A DNA stretch of 64,000 nt from Acidobacteriota bacterium (GTDB taxonomy: Bacteria; Acidobacteriota; Thermoanaerobaculia; Multivoradales; J023), in the NCBI GenBank assembly GCA_029263315.1, contig JAJCXR010000047.1, forward strand, positions 62,001-126,000. Direction: 5' to 3'. Below the pieces are notes generated by a model, which saw nothing but the letters and a program-made list of their open reading frames with translations, searched no databases and was not told where the DNA came from. The position numbers and the translations under genes are program-made. Positions 25,951-32,909 of this stretch are shown piece by piece. How positions within the stretch are numbered: position 1 is the stretch's first letter; each line of letters starts with the position of its first letter.

Positions 25951-26334
25951 TCAAATCAGCAGCGAGCAGTGGGTCCTAAAGAGGGGGCAGGTCGTGCCGG
26001 GCCGGGTCGAGCACGCGGGGCTCGAGGCCTCGATCGGTAGCGATCCCGGAGGCATCGGCGACGGCAACGAGGCCGTGTCGACGGAGTGTGCTCTGAGAAG
26101 CGGCACCGCAACATCGACGATGAGATGGTGCTCGTGGTCCGGCGTTGCTTCCGTATCGTGATGGTGTCCGTGGGCCGCCATCTGCGCCAGATCCACGGCG
26201 CCATGGCCGTGCTCGGCCTCATCATGGTGATGGTCCAAGATCACGTGCAGGCCCATGCCCAGAGCGCCGAGGCTCGGGCTCATCCACAGGGTGAGGATGC
26301 AAAGGACCAACAGGCGATGGCGCGACCGGATCAT
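25951..26334 (-). CDS. Small His-rich exported or membrane protein heading the efflux operon
   Basis: A 127-aa product when started at the ATG at 26334. One N-terminal hydrophobic segment (LLVLCILTLWMSPSLGALGMG) could be a signal or anchor. Two His clusters follow (LDHHHDEAEHGHG and AHGHHHDTEATPDHEHH). The C-terminus has four Cys residues (PACSTRPGTTCPLFRTHCS). No family is recognised. It resembles small metal-responsive proteins encoded at the head of Czc/Cnr-type operons, for which periplasmic metal sensing or buffering is known. There is no ribosome site, and a good promoter ends 6 bases before the ATG, predicting leaderless translation. Confidence 0.72.
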   Translation of the reverse strand: MIRSRHRLLVLCILTLWMSPSLGALGMGLHVILDHHHDEAEHGHGAVDLAQMAAHGHHHDTEATPDHEHHLIVDVAVPLLRAHSVDTASLPSPMPPGSLPIEASSPACSTRPGTTCPLFRTHCSLLI

Positions 26335-26340
26335 GTGGAG

Positions 26341-26369
26341 AGTATTCAGTGTCTGTCCGGTGGCGTCAA
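26341..26369 (-). promoter_or_regulatory. Strong sigma-70-like promoter of the metal-efflux operon
   Basis: On the minus strand TTGACG (26364-26369), a 17-base spacer and AATACT (26341-26346) stand immediately before the gene at 26334. Only 6 bases separate the -10 from the ATG, so transcription should begin at or next to the A of the start codon. No obvious MerR-type long dyad is seen in the spacer. Confidence 0.65.
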
Positions 26370-26385
26370 GGGTTTTGGGCCCCAA

Positions 26386-26676
26386 GAACCTTCCCGTCGG
26401 CCCGCCCAGGCCCCCATTCGTCCCTGACCTGCCTTAGTTCGGCCCGTCGTTTCCGCTTACCCGGTGCGGACGGTGTTTTGCCGCCGTAATAACTACGGAA
26501 GGACGTCGCTGTGAAGATGGGGATCAGAAGTCAGGGACCATGTCTGGTCAGGGATGTTGCATGCGCCGAGACGGATTCAGCGTGGCCATGGCGGCCATGG
26601 ACGGCGGGGACGTGATGCTGGTGATGGTACAGCTCTGGCTGACGATGGTTAGGCGTCGGGCTGGGCGGCAGGGTCC
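26386..26676. other. Divergent intergenic region
   Basis: About 290 bases between the efflux operon promoter and the membrane glycosyltransferase-like gene. No protein-coding frame is convincing. It must contain the promoter for the rightward gene, but I see no clear hexamer pair. Confidence 0.4.
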
Positions 26677-28140
26677 ATGAGCGAGGCCGTCGTCACTTTC
26701 CTGGTCGTCCTTGTGCTGCTGGTCTCGGATCGGATCGGACGGCGCCGCACCGATGCGGCGTTGGTCGTCCTGGCGTTGGCGGCGGGGGTCGTGCACACGG
26801 ACTACTTTGATTTCCACGGTGACGGCTCGTTCGTCCATTACCACGACGCCGGGCACCACTACCTGGGCTCCAAGTACTTTTCCGAGCTGGGCTACACGGG
26901 GCTCTACGGTGCTCTTCTGGTGGCTGAAATGGAGAGCGAAGGGGACATCTCCAGCGTCCTAGCCCGCGACTTGGTCAGCGGTGAGCTGACTACGGCGGAG
27001 GCTGTCCTCGCCCAGGGCGAGCAGTTCCGTCGAGGCTTTTCTCCGCCACGCTGGTTGGAATTTCGTCACGATGCGACTCGGTTCCGGCAAGCTTTGGGTC
27101 CGCTGTTCAGCGACTTCGTCACCGACCACGGCTTCGAACCAACGCCCTTGTGGGCCCTCGGAGCCGGTCGGTTGGCGGAGCAGCTATCGATCGACAGCTC
27201 CGGTGGCATGTTGACCGTGGCCTTGCTCGACGGGGTGCTGATGGCGGGCGTGGTGCTGGCCCTCGGCCTGGTTTTTGGACGCCGCACCGCCCTGTTGTCG
27301 CTGATTTTTCTGGTCACCGCCTTCGGTGGTGGCAATTTCGATTGGATCGGCGGCGCCTACTTGCGCTACGCCTGGTTGGCGTCCCTGATGTTGGGGGTCG
27401 CAGCCTTGGGACGGGGCTGGCATTTTACGGCGGGAATCTTGGTGGCGCTGTCCACCGGCTTGCGTCTATTCCCGGGCATCTTTGTGCTGGCCGCGGTCGC
27501 CGATGTGGTCCTAGCCCTTGTCCACGGCAGACGACCCCGCCGCGCCTGGCTGCGCTTCCTTGCCGGCTTCGTCGTCACACTGCCTGCTTTGTTCGCCGTC
27601 ACCTTGGCTTCGGAGGCCCACGGTTGGCAAGCCTGGCAGGGGTTCGCCGTCAACATGAGGCTCTATCTGGAGACGATGCCCTACAACGTCATGGGGGTCC
27701 AACAGGTGACGGCCACCTTGGCGACCTTGCTGCCCGCCAGTCTATCGACGCCCGCCGCCAGCCTCCTCGGAGGGCTGGCCGGTCTGCTATGCCTATCGGC
27801 TGCCCTCTGGCTGGGCCGCCGACAGGACGACGTGGGGGCCATCAGCATGGGTTGTCTGGCCCTCTTCGGCCTGCTGGAATTGGAGATCTACTACTCCCTG
27901 GTCCTGGTGCTCTTGATCATCGCCAACCGTCACCGTCCCAAGGCCCTGGCCACTCTTTTTGGGGTCGAAGCCTTGGTATGGGGAGCCGCCACGATCCTAG
28001 GCCTCGGCCAGGCCATGCATGTCGTGCATAGTCTGCTGCTGCTGTTTCTTTTTGGGGCGCTTTATGCCGACGAGTTGCTCGACGCCGAAGATTGGCTGCC
28101 GATCTCCTATCCCCCGAAGCGAGCCATAAGAGACACCTGA
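26677..28140 (+). CDS. Multi-pass membrane protein, GT87/mannosyltransferase-like
   Basis: A 487-aa protein with 11-12 hydrophobic segments. After the first two helices comes a loop DYFDFHGDGSFVHYHDAGHHYLGSKYF, of which DGSFVHYHDAGHHYL is the polar core, placed as the acidic first loop of GT-C glycosyltransferases. Later helices include LRLFPGIFVLAAVADVVLA, similar to the RLFP motif region of DUF2029/GT87 proteins. These use polyprenyl-phosphate sugars on the periplasmic face. The gene is monocistronic with CAGGG before the ATG. The substrate is unknown. Confidence 0.62.
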   Translation: MSEAVVTFLVVLVLLVSDRIGRRRTDAALVVLALAAGVVHTDYFDFHGDGSFVHYHDAGHHYLGSKYFSELGYTGLYGALLVAEMESEGDISSVLARDLVSGELTTAEAVLAQGEQFRRGFSPPRWLEFRHDATRFRQALGPLFSDFVTDHGFEPTPLWALGAGRLAEQLSIDSSGGMLTVALLDGVLMAGVVLALGLVFGRRTALLSLIFLVTAFGGGNFDWIGGAYLRYAWLASLMLGVAALGRGWHFTAGILVALSTGLRLFPGIFVLAAVADVVLALVHGRRPRRAWLRFLAGFVVTLPALFAVTLASEAHGWQAWQGFAVNMRLYLETMPYNVMGVQQVTATLATLLPASLSTPAASLLGGLAGLLCLSAALWLGRRQDDVGAISMGCLALFGLLELEIYYSLVLVLLIIANRHRPKALATLFGVEALVWGAATILGLGQAMHVVHSLLLLFLFGALYADELLDAEDWLPISYPPKRAIRDT

Positions 28141-28249
28141 CGGTTTTGAGGGCTGGTAAGCTTGGATTTCCCTGGGGCGCTTGTCATGTTTTTCAGGGCC
28201 GCCACTGCTGCCAGCTTGATGGAGCACTCACCGAATCGGAGGTTGAAGA

Positions 28250-28501
28250 ATGGCTACGATCACCTATGAGATGCCGCCTGGTACATTCTCGGCGCTTCGA
28301 CTTTCGCCGAAGGAATTTGCTCAGGAAATGCGAGTTGCAGCTTGCGTGCAGTGGTATGCCCAAGGGGTGATCTCCCAAGGCAAGGCGGCCGAGATTGCCG
28401 GGCTAAGTCGTGCAGAGTTCTTGGAAGAGCTCTTCCAACGGAAAGTCTCCGCCTGTCAAGTGACCTTCGAGGAGCTCATCGAAGAGATAGAGCATGAGTA
28501 G
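28250..28501 (+). CDS. UPF0175 family antitoxin-like protein
   Basis: An 83-aa protein with a strong GGAGG ribosome site. It matches UPF0175: EFAQEMRVAACVQWYAQG, then SQGKAAEIAGLSRAEFLEEL, a small helix-turn-helix-like segment, and an acidic tail. UPF0175 proteins are normally encoded just before DUF3368 PIN-domain RNases and are taken to be their antitoxins and autoregulators. Here the stop overlaps the ATG of such a gene (ATGAGTAG at 28494-28501), and that gene is interrupted. The antitoxin itself looks intact. Confidence 0.88.
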   Translation: MATITYEMPPGTFSALRLSPKEFAQEMRVAACVQWYAQGVISQGKAAEIAGLSRAEFLEELFQRKVSACQVTFEELIEEIEHE

Positions 28502-28988
28502 CCGATGGGTCGTCAATGCCTCGCCGCTTATCCTTCTTGGCAAAGTCGACCAACTCCATTTGCTGCAAGCTCTTACCGAAGAATTGATCATTCCCGAGGG
28601 TGTGGTTTGGTAGGTCGGAGCGAAACCAGATGGCCGTTTTTCGATCGAGAACCTGGTCGCGCAGCCGACAGTACGCACTGAAGTGTGTCAACCGATACCT
28701 CAGGAAGTCGAGGCCTGGGATTTAGGCCGTGGCGAGTCGGAAGTTTTGACCCTGGCGTTGAGCTCAGAAGGGTGTCGGGCTGTCATTGACGACCTGGAGG
28801 CACGTAGATGCGCGCAAGCGCTCGGTGTCGGAGTGATTGGAACGCTCGGAGTCTTGCTGCGGGCAAAGCGGAAAGGGCTGATTCCGGCCGCTCGCCCTGT
28901 TGTCACAAGCTTGCGGGAGGTCGGGTTATATCTGTCAGATGATTTTGTCGAAAAGGCACTCGCCCATCTGGGCGAGCCATGGCAGTAG
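28494..28988 (+). pseudogene. DUF3368 PIN-domain toxin interrupted by an in-frame amber codon
   Basis: The frame starts at the ATG overlapping the antitoxin stop and reads as a DUF3368 protein (VVNASPLILLGKVDQL) up to codon 39, meets TAG at 28611-28613, and then continues in the same frame to the natural stop as recognisable DUF3368 sequence. Downstream landmarks are LGRGESEVLTLAL and VIDDLEARRCAQALG, the conserved acidic motifs of PIN nucleases. No frameshift is present; the amber codon stands where homologues usually have Glu in a VVxE context, so one GAG-to-TAG change explains it. Translation should give a 39-aa peptide, or full-length protein if suppressed. A sequencing error cannot be excluded. 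Confidence 0.85.
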
Positions 28989-28999
28989 ATACCGGCCCC

Positions 29000-29899
29000 T
29001 CAATCCTCCCCGTAGTTGATTTCCATACGCTGGGCCCGCCACGACGCCAGGGCAAGCAACGCCACCATGAAAAGCAGCAGGCCCGGCACCGTCAGCCAAG
29101 GGGAGATGGGTTCGGCGACGATGGCGAAGAGCTCCTGCGGCGGGGGGACGGGATAAAAGGATTGCAGGTAGAAGATGACGCTGAGCTTCTTGAGCAGGGC
29201 GGGTAGGAAGAAGTTGATGCTTTCCCAGCCGAAGATCAGCACCCCAGCCACCACCGGGTTGCGCAGGAAGAGGCCAGCCAAAAGAAAGATGCACCCGTAG
29301 CCACCGATCGCCAGAACCGAGATGCCAGCATAGATCATCAGATGCCCGAGGCCTGGGCCTTGGAAGAGGTGCCGGCTGAGACCGGACAGGCCGAGGGGCA
29401 GGAAGCACAGCAGGTAGATGAGCGCCGTGCTGGTGGCGAAGGTGACGGCGCCGGCGATCCAGGCGGCGAGGAACTTGCCCAGCACCAAGATTTGGCGGCG
29501 CACCGGCGACAGGAAGTAGTAATGCAGGCTGCGCTGCAGGATGTCGCCTCGGAACAGGCTCATGAAGAGGATCAGGGCGCTGAGGAAGACGGAGGTGCTC
29601 AAATAGCCGGCGTAAATCCATGCCGCCATGGACATGGCTTGGGTGGATCCGCCACCGGCGATCTCTTTCGCCACCGGCGTCAGCGCCCACAGGATCAATA
29701 GACCGACGGGGGCCAAGGCGAGGAACGCCACCGCCAAGAAACGGCGGCTGAACAGGCTGTAGCGCAGCTCGATGCGCAGCACGCCCCACAGTTGTCGACC
29801 CATCATCCCCCAGTCCGTGGAGCCGGTTTGGGGCTCGGCCCGAGGATCCTGGCCGAGGCTCGGATGCTGGGCGGTTTCTGGAACGGAAAGGCCGCTCAT
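29000..29899 (-). CDS. ABC-2 transporter permease (second pair)
   Basis: A 299-aa membrane protein preceded by GGAGAAGG and overlapping its ATPase's stop (ATGA at 29896-29899). After a 35-residue cytoplasmic tail it has six helices in the ABC-2 arrangement, beginning FLAVAFLALAPVGLLILWAL and including LLYLCFLP-type stretches in the middle. It is the last gene of a four-gene operon of two ATPase/permease pairs. Substrate unknown. Confidence 0.85.
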   Translation of the reverse strand: MSGLSVPETAQHPSLGQDPRAEPQTGSTDWGMMGRQLWGVLRIELRYSLFSRRFLAVAFLALAPVGLLILWALTPVAKEIAGGGSTQAMSMAAWIYAGYLSTSVFLSALILFMSLFRGDILQRSLHYYFLSPVRRQILVLGKFLAAWIAGAVTFATSTALIYLLCFLPLGLSGLSRHLFQGPGLGHLMIYAGISVLAIGGYGCIFLLAGLFLRNPVVAGVLIFGWESINFFLPALLKKLSVIFYLQSFYPVPPPQELFAIVAEPISPWLTVPGLLLFMVALLALASWRAQRMEINYGED

Positions 29900-30897
29900 C
29901 GTCCTTCTCCTTCATTGCCGATCAAGTATTTATAGACCGCGTTGACGTCGCCGTCGGCGACGGTCACCGTTTCGACGTCGATGTCGTTGTCGACGATGAT
30001 GCTGTTGAGCAGGCCGTAGAAACGATCCGCTTCGCGGGTGCGGATCATCAAGCCGCGACGGTCGTCGTGCAGGCTGGCCTCGACCACAAAATCGTGCTCG
30101 AAGAGGCGCGACGCCACCAGCGACGGCTTATCGCAGCGCATCAGCACTTGGATGGGATGCTCGTGGATCTCGGTGCGCATCCCCGAGACATCGCCGTCCG
30201 CCACCACGTAACCACTGCTCAACAGCACCACCTGGTCGGAGATCATGTCGACCTCGTGCAGGATGTGGCTGGAGATGATGATGTGGCATCCCTCCGCCGC
30301 CAATTGCTGGAAGAGGGCGATGACCTCAGCGCGGGCCATCGGGTCGAGACCGTTGAGGGGCTCATCGAGCACCAAGACTTTGGGTTGATGGCTGATCGCC
30401 TGGGCCAAGCGCGCCCGCTGCCGCATGCCCTTGCTGTAACCCTCGACGCGGCGTTTTGCCGCATCCTTGAGGTTGACCCGCTCCAACGCCTGCCAGGTGA
30501 GGCTGTCGGCTTCGGTGTGGGCGAGGCCGTGCACCCGCAAAAAGGAATAGATGAACTGGTAGCCCGTCATGCCGGCGGGGAAAGCGTCGAATTGGGTGCA
30601 GTAGCCGAGGTGCCGAAAGAGATGCTGACCCGCCGACGGTGACTCGCCGAGCACCCGGATGGTGCCGTCGGTGGGCCGCAGCAGGCCGGTCATCAAATTC
30701 ATCAGGGTGGTCTTGCCGGAACCGTTGGGCCCCACCAGGCCGGTGATGCCGGGGGGGAGCGTCAAGGTCACTCGATTGACACCGAGGACTTCGCCGTAGA
30801 ATTTCGAGACGTTGTCGAAGACGATGCTCTGATGCGCAGCGATCCGGTCGGGCGTGGACAGCTCTGTCGTCGGCTGGTTCGAAGTCGTCATGGTCAT
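29896..30897 (-). CDS. ABC transporter ATP-binding protein (second pair)
   Basis: A 333-aa ATPase: GLVGPNGSGKTTL Walker A, YSKGMRQRARLAQAI signature, VLVLDEPLNGLDP Walker B and SSHILHEVD switch. A C-terminal regulatory domain of about 100 residues follows. The start can be the ATG at 30897, overlapping the upstream permease stop (TGATG), or the ATG at 30891. It pairs with the permease at 29000-29899. The two ATPases of the operon are paralogues of the same subfamily. Confidence 0.93.
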   Translation of the reverse strand: MTMTTSNQPTTELSTPDRIAAHQSIVFDNVSKFYGEVLGVNRVTLTLPPGITGLVGPNGSGKTTLMNLMTGLLRPTDGTIRVLGESPSAGQHLFRHLGYCTQFDAFPAGMTGYQFIYSFLRVHGLAHTEADSLTWQALERVNLKDAAKRRVEGYSKGMRQRARLAQAISHQPKVLVLDEPLNGLDPMARAEVIALFQQLAAEGCHIIISSHILHEVDMISDQVVLLSSGYVVADGDVSGMRTEIHEHPIQVLMRCDKPSLVASRLFEHDFVVEASLHDDRRGLMIRTREADRFYGLLNSIIVDNDIDVETVTVADGDVNAVYKYLIGNEGEGR

Positions 30898-31760
30898 CAG
30901 CTCACCACCTCATAGGCGCGCAATTTGAGATGCAGCAGCAGCAGGCTCAAGGCGCCGAAACCGAGCAGCGTCAGGCAGCCGAGGGGGGCTGAGAGGCCAC
31001 CATCGAACGGCAGGCCGAGGAGTCCTCGGAAGACGGCCTTGATGCCCGCGAAGATGCTGATCATGCTGCCCCATTGGATTTTGAACAGTGCGTTGATGAT
31101 GAAGCCGAAAAACGAGCCGGTGAGGACGACCATGAGCATCATGAAGGCCGCCACCGGTCGCCACTTGACCCAAGCGGAGAGGGCCAAGGCCAGCAGCGAG
31201 ACGGTGAGAATCCATAACCAGGAGCCGATGAAAACGCCGCTGGCGATACGCAGGTTCTCCATCATCCAGTCGAGACCCGCCAGGTTGCTTTGTAGGGCGA
31301 AGAGTGCCAACCCAGTGACCCAGGTGGTGCAAGACAGTAAGAAGGCCAGAATGGTGGTCTTGCCGAGAACATACTCTGCACGGCTGAAGGGGCGGCTTAG
31401 ATAGAGGGGCAAGCTATTGTTGGCCAAATCCTTGGAAACCAGACCCGGTCCGACGATCAAGGCGATGATGAAGGCTGGCCAGATCTGGAAGCTCATCAGA
31501 TTGTTGAACAAACTCCCATCGATGGCGAGGATCTGGTCCACCTGGAGCTCCGGGAAGATGGCCAAGAAATCGGCGTTGTTCAACAGGTAGATTCCCGCCC
31601 CCACCAGCAGTGACGGGATGAACGACAGGGCGAAAAAGGTGACAAAGAGCTTGGAGCTAAAGACATCCTTGATGGCGTAGCGGGGAATCACCCAGAAGCG
31701 CCCTCGCTGGGGAGTGATCTCCCCTTCATAGCGTTTGTAACGCCGCTCATAGACTGCCAT
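30897..31760 (-). CDS. ABC-2 transporter permease (first pair)
   Basis: A 287-aa permease. The ATG at 31760 is chosen for its AAGGAG ribosome site. A basic, Tyr/Arg-rich N-terminus (MAVYERRYKRYEG) precedes six helices, the first near LFVTFFALSFIPSLLVGAGI. SLPLYLSRPFSRAEYVLGK is the typical ABC-2 cytoplasmic loop of Gram-negative exporters such as those resembling NosY. It lies between the two ATPase genes and overlaps both, so the four genes are one translational unit. Confidence 0.87.
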   Translation of the reverse strand: MAVYERRYKRYEGEITPQRGRFWVIPRYAIKDVFSSKLFVTFFALSFIPSLLVGAGIYLLNNADFLAIFPELQVDQILAIDGSLFNNLMSFQIWPAFIIALIVGPGLVSKDLANNSLPLYLSRPFSRAEYVLGKTTILAFLLSCTTWVTGLALFALQSNLAGLDWMMENLRIASGVFIGSWLWILTVSLLALALSAWVKWRPVAAFMMLMVVLTGSFFGFIINALFKIQWGSMISIFAGIKAVFRGLLGLPFDGGLSAPLGCLTLLGFGALSLLLLHLKLRAYEVVS

Positions 31761-32703
31761 GGTCGGCTCCTTGTAGGGTTGCCGGGGGCATCCCATGCAT
31801 CGCTTTGAGGAAGATGTCCTGCAGCGAGTCTTTTTTATAGTCGAGGTGACGGATTTGCACGTTGTGCTCCACCGCCAGGCGGTAGAGATCGGCGATCTGA
31901 CGCTCCGGTGGCAGGATGATCTTGAGGCGGCGTTTGCTGCCCGGGCCGCAATCGCAGCCGAGCCGACGCACCCCGTTGAGGAACGAGGCTTCGTCGCCGC
32001 GGATCTCCACTTCGAGGAATTTGCGGTTGGCCCGGCGCTCCGCCTCCAGGTTGCAGTACTGGGCGATCTGGCCGTCCTTGAGGATCAAGACCTCCTCGCA
32101 GCACTCCTCGACGTCCCGCAGCAAGTGGGACGACAGGATGACGTGCACCTCACCGGTGTCGCGGATCTCGCGGATGAGCTTGATCATGCGTTCCCTGGCC
32201 GGTGGGTCGAGGCCGTTGGTGGGCTCGTCGAGAAACAGTAATCGCGGGCCGTGCACCAACGCCTGGGCCAGCTTGGCCAGCTGCTTCATACCCAAGGAGT
32301 AACTCTCGAGCTTGCGGTAACGGGCTTCTCCGAGGCCGACGTAGTAGAGGGCTTCGTGGGCCCGCTCCAAGGCGTGCTCCTTGGGCAAGCCGGAAAGCTC
32401 AGCCATCAGGCAAATGAAGCGCACCGCCGTCATGCCGGCGATGAAGCTGTCGCGCTCCGGCATGTAGCCGATGAGCGAACGGGCAGCTCGGTCTTGGTGT
32501 CGGATGTCGTTGCCGAGCACGCGAGCGGTGCCGGTGGACGGTTTGTAGAAACCGAGAAGGGTGTGGATAAGGGTGGTCTTACCGGCCCCGTTGGGGCCCA
32601 AGAGACCGATGGCACGACCGCTGAAGGAGCCGCTGAGCTGGCTCAAGGCGCGGACACTGCCAAATTGGACGGAAAGGGAATCGAGCTCGATGACGGGTTG
32701 CAT
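31747..32703 (-). CDS. ABC transporter ATP-binding protein (first pair)
   Basis: A 318-aa ATPase started at the ATG at 32703, preceded by GAGG. GLLGPNGAGKTTL Walker A, YSLGMKQLAKLAQAL signature and LLFLDEPTNGLDP Walker B are intact. The C-terminal regulatory domain contains a CDCGPGSKRRLKI segment. It is the first gene of the double exporter operon, and its stop overlaps the next permease by 14 bases. About 200 bases of non-coding DNA upstream should hold the promoter. Confidence 0.93.
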   Translation of the reverse strand: MQPVIELDSLSVQFGSVRALSQLSGSFSGRAIGLLGPNGAGKTTLIHTLLGFYKPSTGTARVLGNDIRHQDRAARSLIGYMPERDSFIAGMTAVRFICLMAELSGLPKEHALERAHEALYYVGLGEARYRKLESYSLGMKQLAKLAQALVHGPRLLFLDEPTNGLDPPARERMIKLIREIRDTGEVHVILSSHLLRDVEECCEEVLILKDGQIAQYCNLEAERRANRKFLEVEIRGDEASFLNGVRRLGCDCGPGSKRRLKIILPPERQIADLYRLAVEHNVQIRHLDYKKDSLQDIFLKAMHGMPPATLQGADHGSL

Positions 32704-32845
32704 GACGTTCCTCAAATAGCGACTCAGATGTCGTCTCAGGGTTCGCTCACCACTACGGGGTCGGTGGACCGATTGTTCCATGTCTCGGTCGACAATTTCC
32801 GGCGATATGTTTTTGCGGCGCGACCCTCCTTGCGAGCGATAGCAA

Positions 32846-32877
32846 ACGGGCCGACAGCCTTGCAGCTATCGGCCCGT
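32846..32877 (-). terminator. Hairpin terminator downstream of the FecR-type gene
   Basis: Arms ACGGGCCGACAGC (32846-32858) and GCTATCGGCCCGT (32865-32877) pair at 12 of 13 positions around a 6-base loop. On the minus strand the hairpin is followed by GTTTGC. It lies 33 bases after the stop of the 32910-35621 gene and before the ABC operon start, a natural transcription boundary. The short T run makes it a weaker intrinsic terminator. Confidence 0.7.
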
Positions 32878-32909
32878 GACGGGTCAACCGGAGGCTAGGA
32901 CGGGCGGTC

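Noticed and set aside
28935..29915. Alternative minus-strand frame over the second permease
   Set aside because: The other frame at 29000-29899 has membrane helices, a ribosome site and an ATGA overlap; this one is Pro/Arg/His-rich shadow.
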